The position numbers and the translations under genes were made by a program. Positions 57,042-64,000 of a DNA stretch of 64,000 bases are shown piece after piece. Below the pieces are notes generated by a model that was given only the letters and a program-made list of their open reading frames with translations, was not told the origin of the DNA and searched no databases. Origin of the DNA: Paenibacillus sp. BSR1-1. GTDB taxonomy: Bacteria > Bacillota > Bacilli > Bacillales > Cytobacillaceae. The stretch spans positions 93,007-157,006 of the forward strand of contig NZ_JAQMWQ010000011.1 of assembly GCF_030403775.1 (NCBI RefSeq), in the 5' to 3' direction. How positions within the stretch are numbered: position 1 is the first letter of the stretch; every line of letters begins with the position of its first letter.

Positions 57042-57069
57042 TATAGCCGCCACACCATTGGCGGCTATA
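57042..57069 (+). terminator. Terminator of dnaA-dnaN
   Basis: TATAGCCGCCA pairs with TGGCGGCTATA over CACCAT, with a T-rich tail. Confidence 0.85.
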
Positions 57070-57168
57070 TTTACTATTGTGAGATAACTTTTGAGAATCC
57101 TTTGTATCTAAGGCGAAAATTTAGTAAAATAAAGTATTGAGACCATTTTAGGAATGAGGGTGACTTGT

Positions 57169-57381
57169 GTGCCTGGAGAAATAAAGCTGAGCACAGAATT
57201 TATTACATTAGGACAATTTTTAAAAGCAGCTGATGTGATCCAATCTGGCGGAATGGCAAAATGGTTTTTAAGTGAACACGAGGTATTTATCAATGGTGAA
57301 CAAGACCAAAGAAGAGGAAGAAAGCTTCGGGCAGGTGACAAGGTTCAAATTGCCGGTGTTGGGGAATTTGTCATTAAATAA
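57169..57381 (+). CDS. yaaA: S4 domain protein YaaA (RlbA)
   Basis: 70 aa from GTG 57169, with GAGGGTG six bases upstream; ATG 57154 is a less likely alternative. The S4-type RNA-binding fold shows TLGQFLKAADVIQSGGMAKWF, VFINGE and RRGRKLRAGD. It is conserved between dnaN and recF in Firmicutes and has been linked to ribosome assembly. Confidence 0.92.
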   Translation: MPGEIKLSTEFITLGQFLKAADVIQSGGMAKWFLSEHEVFINGEQDQRRGRKLRAGDKVQIAGVGEFVIK

Positions 57382-57406
57382 AAAAATTAAGTTAATCTTT
57401 GAGAAA

Positions 57407-57530
57407 TGTCTAGCTACAGCGCCTAGGGGCTCGCAGGTCTACAGCCAATCCGTCGAGAAGGTTAAAAAGCAACCTTCCCGACGGCTTGTCTTATGCTTGT
57501 CGCCCCTGATCAAGGCGCTTCCGCATTTCT
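57407..57530. repeat. Structured dispersed repeat, copy R4 (yaaA-recF)
   Basis: Outer arms CTACAGCGCCTAGGGGC and GCCCCTGATCAAGGCGC with inner stem CCGTCGAGAAGGTT/AACCTTCCCGACGG. The inner stem differs from R1 at paired positions, so base-pairing is kept. Confidence 0.85.
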
Positions 57531-57548
57531 ATTAAGGATGTCCTGCGC

Positions 57549-58667
57549 ATGTATATTGAAAAATTAGCGTTAAAAGACTATCGCAATTATGATGAGTTAT
57601 TTATTGAATTTGAAAATAAAGTAAATGTAATCTTGGGAGAAAATGCTCAAGGTAAAACCAATGTAATGGAATCCATTTATGTGTTAGCGATGGCTAAATC
57701 CCACCGAACATCAAACGATAAAGATCTTATTCGCTGGGATCAAGATTATGCTAAAATAGAAGGCAGGGTTCAAAAACAACACAGCTCGCTTCCGCTGCAA
57801 TTGGTTATTTCCAAAAAAGGCAAAAAAGCAAGGCTTAACCATATTGAACAACAAAAATTAAGCCAGTATGTGGGGAATTTGAATGTAGTCATGTTTGCAC
57901 CAGAGGACCTTAACTTAGTAAAGGGCAGTCCGCAGGTGCGAAGACGGTTTATTGATATGGAAATTGGGCAAGTTTCGCCAATTTACTTACATGATATGAG
58001 TCAATATCAAAAAATACTCCAGCAGCGTAATCATTATTTAAAAATGATGCAGATAAAAAAGCAAACCGATCAGACAATGCTTGAAATTTTAACCGAACAG
58101 TTTATTCAAATTGCCGTGAAAATTGTCACTAAAAGATTTGAGTTCCTAAAGCTGCTTGAGAATTGGGCAAAACCAATTCACCAAGGGATATCCCGGGGGC
58201 TTGAATCGCTTGAAATAAACTATAAACCTTCCGTAGAGGTATTAGAAGGACAAGATTTGTCGAAAATGGTAGCATGCTTTGAAGAAAAGTTCGAGAAGGT
58301 GCGCGCAAGGGAAATTGAACGCGGAACAACCATGTTTGGCCCTCATCGCGATGATTTGATGTTTTTTGTAAATGGAAGAGATGTTCAAACCTTTGGATCA
58401 CAAGGTCAGCAGCGGACAACAGCATTGTCTGTAAAGCTTGCGGAAATTGAACTAATCTATGCCGAAATTGGGGAATATCCGATTCTCCTTCTAGACGATG
58501 TGTTATCAGAGTTAGATGATTATAGACAATCTCATCTGCTCAATACCATCCAAGGCAAGGTTCAAACCTTTGTGACGACCACAAGTGTAGAGGGGATTGA
58601 CCATCAAACATTGAAGGAAGCCTCCACATATGTTGTGGATTCTGGCTCTATAAAGAAAGTCAACTGA
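57549..58667 (+). CDS. recF: DNA replication and repair protein RecF
   Basis: 372 aa. SMC-like ATPase: Walker [18 protein letters not shown], signature [16 protein letters not shown] and Walker [17 protein letters not shown]. It helps RecO and RecR load RecA at single-strand gaps. AAGGA precedes the ATG. It is followed after 8 bp by remB. Confidence 0.97.
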   Translation: MYIEKLALKDYRNYDELFIEFENKVNVILGENAQGKTNVMESIYVLAMAKSHRTSNDKDLIRWDQDYAKIEGRVQKQHSSLPLQLVISKKGKKARLNHIEQQKLSQYVGNLNVVMFAPEDLNLVKGSPQVRRRFIDMEIGQVSPIYLHDMSQYQKILQQRNHYLKMMQIKKQTDQTMLEILTEQFIQIAVKIVTKRFEFLKLLENWAKPIHQGISRGLESLEINYKPSVEVLEGQDLSKMVACFEEKFEKVRAREIERGTTMFGPHRDDLMFFVNGRDVQTFGSQGQQRTTALSVKLAEIELIYAEIGEYPILLLDDVLSELDDYRQSHLLNTIQGKVQTFVTTTSVEGIDHQTLKEASTYVVDSGSIKKVN

Positions 58668-58675
58668 GGTGGAGC

Positions 58676-58924
58676 ATGTATATTCATATCGGGGAAGACC
58701 ACAATATCCGGGCCAAGGATATTATTACCATCCTGGATAAAGAAAGTGCCAACCAATCGGAGCTCGTGGAGGAGTTCTTGAGCCGCCATAAAGAGAAAGT
58801 TATGAATTTATCCAAAAACCCCTTTAAGTCGATTATTATTACCTATGACAAAGTTTATTTATCCCCAATTGCTTCTGGAACGTTAAAGAAACGTTCCAGC
58901 CAATTGAATATCCAGGAATTTTAA
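58676..58924 (+). CDS. remB: Extracellular matrix regulator RemB (YaaB)
   Basis: 82 aa. MYIHIGEDHNIRAKDIITIL and YDKVYLSPIASGTLKKR match YaaB/RemB of the DUF370-like family. In B. subtilis RemB affects biofilm matrix expression. GAGGTGG lies before the ATG. It is co-transcribed with recF and sits in the conserved slot before gyrB. Confidence 0.93.
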   Translation: MYIHIGEDHNIRAKDIITILDKESANQSELVEEFLSRHKEKVMNLSKNPFKSIIITYDKVYLSPIASGTLKKRSSQLNIQEF

Positions 58925-58990
58925 TACATCATATTCTTATTGTTTTTATAACGAAAATATAGCTATATTTTTGTATGAAGGTGCAGGTGA

Positions 58991-60925
<1,935 letters not shown>

Positions 60926-61003
60926 ATCAGGGTAGAGGTTTAACCACTATCCTCCTTTTCTTTTACCTGGGTGGCCAGGTGATCATTATAGGAGGTACCA
61001 AAT

Positions 61004-63559
61004 ATGGCTGAAACACCAAATTCTCAAATAAAAGAGATTAATATCAGTCAGGAAATGAAATCTTCCTTTCTTGACTATGCAATGAGTGTTATCGTTTCAC
61101 GTGCCCTTCCAGATGTTCGGGATGGTTTAAAGCCCGTACATCGCCGTATTTTATATGCTATGCATGATCTTGGAATCCATGCGGACAAACCATATAAAAA
61201 ATCTGCTCGTATCGTCGGTGACGTTATCGGTAAATATCACCCGCATGGCGATTCCGCCGTTTATGAAACGATGGTTCGGATGGCGCAGGACTTCAACTAT
61301 CGTTATATGCTTGTTGATGGACACGGGAACTTTGGTTCCGTAGATGGAGATGCCGCAGCAGCGATGCGGTATACCGAATCGAGAATGTCCAAAATCTCAA
61401 TGGAATTATTAAGAGATATCAACAAGGACACAATTGATTACCAAGATAACTATGATGGTGAAGAAAAAGAACCTGTTGTTCTGCCGGCAAGATTTCCAAA
61501 CCTGCTAGTTAACGGAACTACAGGTATTGCGGTCGGTATGGCTACCAATATCCCGCCCCACCAGCTTGGTGAAGTCATTGACGGTGTATTGGCGGTCAGT
61601 CATGACCCTGAAGTTACTACTCAAGAGTTGATGGAGATAATTCCGGGTCCGGATTTCCCGACTGGAGGAATCATTCTTGGCCGGAGTGGTATTCGTAAGG
61701 CCTACGAAACAGGTCGAGGGTCGATAACTATCCGAGCTAAAGTAGAGATTGAACAAAAATCGAATGGCAAGGAAGTCATTATCGTAAATGAATTGCCATA
61801 TCAAGTAAATAAAGCAAAATTAATTGAAAAAATTGCGGAATTAGCACGTGATAAAAAAATTGATGGCATAACTGACCTTAGAGATGAATCTGACCGCAGA
61901 GGAATGAGAATTGTAATTGAGGTCCGTAAAGATGCTAATGCTAATGTCCTCTTAAATAACTTATATAAGCAGACGGCCCTGCAAACTAGCTTCGGAATTA
62001 ATACGCTGGCCCTTGTGAACGGTCAGCCGAAGGTGCTAAGTCTAAAACAATGCTTGGTCTATTACTTAGATCATCAAAGAGTAGTTATCCGCCGGAGAAC
62101 AGAATTTGAACTTCGTAAAGCGGAAGCACGTGCTCATATTTTAGAGGGTTTAAGAATTGCGCTGGACAATTTAGATGCCGTGATTACCCTTATTCGAAAC
62201 TCGCAAACAACTGATATTGCCCGCGAAGGTTTAATGAGGGAATTTAATCTTTCTGAAAAACAAGCCCAGGCAATCCTTGATATGCGTCTACAGCGTTTAA
62301 CAGGTTTAGAAAGAGAAAAGATTGAAGATGAATATCAAAGCCTTATGAAGCTTATTGCGGAATTAAAAGCAATCTTAGCTGATGAAGAAAAGATTCTTGA
62401 AATCATCCGCGAAGAATTACTGGAAATTAAAGAACGCTTCAATGATAAGCGCCGAACAGAAATCCAAGCAGGCGGTATTGAAAATATTGAGGATGAGGAT
62501 TTAATTCCACGTGAAAATATTGTCATTACCCTAACCCATAACGGTTATGTTAAACGTCTGCCGGTGTCTACATACCGTGCACAAAAACGCGGCGGACGAG
62601 GCATTCAAGGAATGGGCACGAATGAAGATGATTTCGTTGAACATTTAATCACCACTTCCACCCATGATACGATTCTGTTCTTTACCAATAAGGGTAAAGT
62701 ATATCGCTCAAAGGGATATGAAATCCCAGAATATAGCCGAACAGCAAAAGGAATTCCGATTATTAACCTTCTTGGCATTGAAAAAGGAGAATGGGTAAAC
62801 GCTATTATTCCGGTGGAAGAATTCGTGGACGATTGGTTCTTGTTCTTTACAACCAAGGAAGGAATCTCAAAACGTTCACCATTATCATCGTTTGCGCACA
62901 TCCGTAACAATGGTCTCATTGCATTGAGTCTCCGTGAAGGTGATGAACTGATCTCTGTCCGCATGACAGATGGATCAAAGGATATGATTATTGGTACAAA
63001 GAACGGTATGTTAATCCGTTTCCCGGAAACAGATGTCCGATCAATGGGGCGGACTGCCACCGGAGTAAAAGGGATTACTTTGGATCAAGGCGATGAAGTG
63101 GTCGGAATGGAAGTTTTAGAAGAGGACAATGATGTTCTAATCGTGACCCAAAATGGTTACGGAAAACGTACACCTGCTGCTGAATACCGAATTCAAGGTC
63201 GAGGCGGTAAAGGTATCAAAACTTGCCACGTAACCGAGAAGAATGGAAATCTTGTTTCCATGAGAGCCGTAACAGGGGAAGAAGATCTTATGTTGATTAC
63301 AACTGGCGGCGTCCTTATTCGCATTGATGTAGCTGGTATTGCAAGAATAGGCCGGAATACTCAAGGTGTCAAACTCATTAGCATAAAAGAAAATGAAAAT
63401 GAGTTTGTGGCCACAGTTGCTAAAGTAGAGAAAGAGGAAGAAGCTGTTGAGAATGAAAGCGGCACTGAGGGTGAAGAAACCCCTTCTGTGAATGAAGAAA
63501 ACAGCCAGGAAGAGACAATCTCTTCTGAAGAAATTGCCCCTGAGGGTGATGAAGAATAA
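61004..63559 (+). CDS. gyrA: DNA gyrase subunit A
   Basis: 851 aa. The breakage-reunion domain has catalytic Tyr-123 ([11 protein letters not shown]) and the quinolone pocket [12 protein letters not shown] with Ser-84 and Glu-88 unchanged, so no resistance mutation there. The GyrA box QKRGGRG and six beta-pinwheel blades follow. The last ~45 residues ([17 protein letters not shown] ... APEGDEE) form an unusually long Glu/Ser-rich acidic tail, making it about 30 residues longer than the B. subtilis protein. AGGAGG precedes the ATG. Confidence 0.98.
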   Translation: MAETPNSQIKEINISQEMKSSFLDYAMSVIVSRALPDVRDGLKPVHRRILYAMHDLGIHADKPYKKSARIVGDVIGKYHPHGDSAVYETMVRMAQDFNYRYMLVDGHGNFGSVDGDAAAAMRYTESRMSKISMELLRDINKDTIDYQDNYDGEEKEPVVLPARFPNLLVNGTTGIAVGMATNIPPHQLGEVIDGVLAVSHDPEVTTQELMEIIPGPDFPTGGIILGRSGIRKAYETGRGSITIRAKVEIEQKSNGKEVIIVNELPYQVNKAKLIEKIAELARDKKIDGITDLRDESDRRGMRIVIEVRKDANANVLLNNLYKQTALQTSFGINTLALVNGQPKVLSLKQCLVYYLDHQRVVIRRRTEFELRKAEARAHILEGLRIALDNLDAVITLIRNSQTTDIAREGLMREFNLSEKQAQAILDMRLQRLTGLEREKIEDEYQSLMKLIAELKAILADEEKILEIIREELLEIKERFNDKRRTEIQAGGIENIEDEDLIPRENIVITLTHNGYVKRLPVSTYRAQKRGGRGIQGMGTNEDDFVEHLITTSTHDTILFFTNKGKVYRSKGYEIPEYSRTAKGIPIINLLGIEKGEWVNAIIPVEEFVDDWFLFFTTKEGISKRSPLSSFAHIRNNGLIALSLREGDELISVRMTDGSKDMIIGTKNGMLIRFPETDVRSMGRTATGVKGITLDQGDEVVGMEVLEEDNDVLIVTQNGYGKRTPAAEYRIQGRGGKGIKTCHVTEKNGNLVSMRAVTGEEDLMLITTGGVLIRIDVAGIARIGRNTQGVKLISIKENENEFVATVAKVEKEEEAVENESGTEGEETPSVNEENSQEETISSEEIAPEGDEE

Positions 63560-63565
63560 GAAGCC

Positions 63566-63594
63566 AAAGGGAGCATACAGGGTATGTTCCCTTT
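63566..63594 (+). terminator. Terminator of gyrB-gyrA
   Basis: AAAGGGAGCATAC pairs with GTATGTTCCCTTT (one G-U pair) over AGG, followed by CTTTAT. Confidence 0.88.
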
Positions 63595-63602
63595 CTTTAT
63601 AT

Positions 63603-63767
63603 AAGGCTCTTTTCGTAAACTTTGTTGCTCTGGTATTAATTAAGAGTCATTTACAAAGTTTCCAGGCAATATCCGCAAATGTTCTTACGAAAAGTTGCCA
63701 CGAAGAATCCTTTTATACGGGTTGATGAACTTATACGTAAAACAACAATCTTTGCGAAAATAGCCTT
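63603..63767. mobile_element. MITE-like element, copy 2 (inverted relative to 40978-41141)
   Basis: 165 bp with ends AAGGCTCTTTTCGTAAAC... and ...CTTTGCGAAAATAGCCTT, about 23-bp imperfect terminal inverted repeats. Its reverse complement matches copy 1 along its length. It fills most of the gyrA-rrn gap and ends 23 bp before the rrn -35 box. Confidence 0.8.
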
Positions 63768-63790
63768 TTATAAAAAGTTTTAAAAAACCG

Positions 63791-63819
63791 TTGACTTAAA
63801 TTATTACAGATGATATATT
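63791..63819 (+). promoter_or_regulatory. SigmaA promoter of the rRNA operon
   Basis: TTGACT at 63791-63796 and TATATT at 63814-63819 with a 17-bp spacer; start expected near 63826. Confidence 0.85.
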
Positions 63820-63849
63820 TATTAAGTCGCTTACGAGCGATTGAAAAAA

Positions 63850-63917
63850 ATTGATCTTTGAAAACTAAACAAACAAAAACGTCAACAAACAATAATATTC
63901 GTTTCATTTGAAACGAA
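63850..63917 (+). promoter_or_regulatory. rRNA leader: boxA-like antitermination region and hairpin
   Basis: TTGATCTTTGAAAACTAAAC resembles the boxA region of Bacillus rrn leaders. TTCGTTTCA/TGAAACGAA forms a 9-bp hairpin at 63898-63917, probably part of the 16S precursor processing structure. Confidence 0.6.
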
Positions 63918-63947
63918 GCCAACGTTTTATTTTATGAGCTAATCAAC

Positions 63948-64000
63948 TTTCTTGGAGAGTTTGATCCTGGCTCAGGACGAACGCTGGCGGCGTGCCTAAT
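63948..64000 (+). rRNA. 16S ribosomal RNA, 5' end only
   Basis: GGAGAGTTTGATCCTGGCTC, then GGACGAACGCTGGCGGCGTG, is the universal 16S 5' end (primer 27F region). The mature end is estimated near 63948. The gene runs out of the window, as expected for the rrn operon after gyrA in Bacillus. Confidence 0.98.

Noticed and set aside
61090..61112. CACGTG-containing sequence in gyrA resembling parS (GTTTCACGTGCCC)
   Set aside because: Only one half-site matches; the right half lacks AAACA.
62504..62522. ATTCCACGTGAAAAT in gyrA
   Set aside because: About 12 of 16 parS positions match, below the sites I accept.

Overview
The window is the replication-origin region of a Bacillaceae chromosome (Bacillus/Neobacillus-like). 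Evidence: the order rpmH, oriC, dnaA, dnaN, yaaA, recF, remB, gyrB, gyrA, rrn; the parAB/noc and walRKHIJ-htrA-rlmH blocks; the sporulation gene yyaC; and AGGAGG-type ribosome binding sites. Genes left of oriC are mostly on the minus strand and genes to the right on the plus strand, so core genes run with the replication forks. I cannot name the species from sequence alone.

Layout. 0-14.8 kb is accessory: a MocR-type regulator (cut by the window edge), a patchwork nucleotide-sugar/glycosyltransferase island, a frameshifted M20 amidohydrolase and an MFS exporter. The island has manC, gmd, a GDP-fucose-synthase-like reductase, a ColD-type 3-dehydratase, GT2, GT7/GT2-like, GT10 and GT11 transferases, and several gene relics. 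Together manC, gmd, colD and the reductase could make GDP-L-colitose (or GDP-L-fucose). 14.9-18.8 kb holds a DrrAB-like ABC exporter divergent from an orphan histidine kinase across a paired OmpR-type operator, then rluF.

19-28.4 kb is the WalRK block: rlmH, a small CxxH/CxxC protein overlapped by a dense DnaA-box cluster, htrA, walJ, walI, walH, walK, walR and an M23/LysM/G5 endopeptidase. 29-37.4 kb carries four tRNAs, purA (with PurR boxes), the replicative helicase, rplI, gdpP, yybS, and rpsR-ssb-rpsF with an S6:S18-type leader. 37.5-53.7 kb carries ychF, yyaE, yyzM, mscS, yyaC, a DUF554 protein, parB-parA, noc, rsmG, mnmG, mnmE, jag, yidC, rnpA and rpmH. 53.7-64 kb carries bipartite oriC, dnaA, dnaN, yaaA, recF, remB, gyrB, gyrA and the start of a 16S rRNA gene.

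Non-coding structure is unusually rich: four parS-like sites, three DnaA-box groups, an inverted pair of 165-bp MITE-like elements (upstream of yyaE and just upstream of the rrn promoter), four copies of a hairpin-forming repeat inside core operons, a separate 196-bp repeat with terminal inverted repeats, and a degenerate 52-bp tandem array. The most interesting biology is the putative GDP-colitose locus in a Gram-positive bacterium and the signs of repeated recombination around it.
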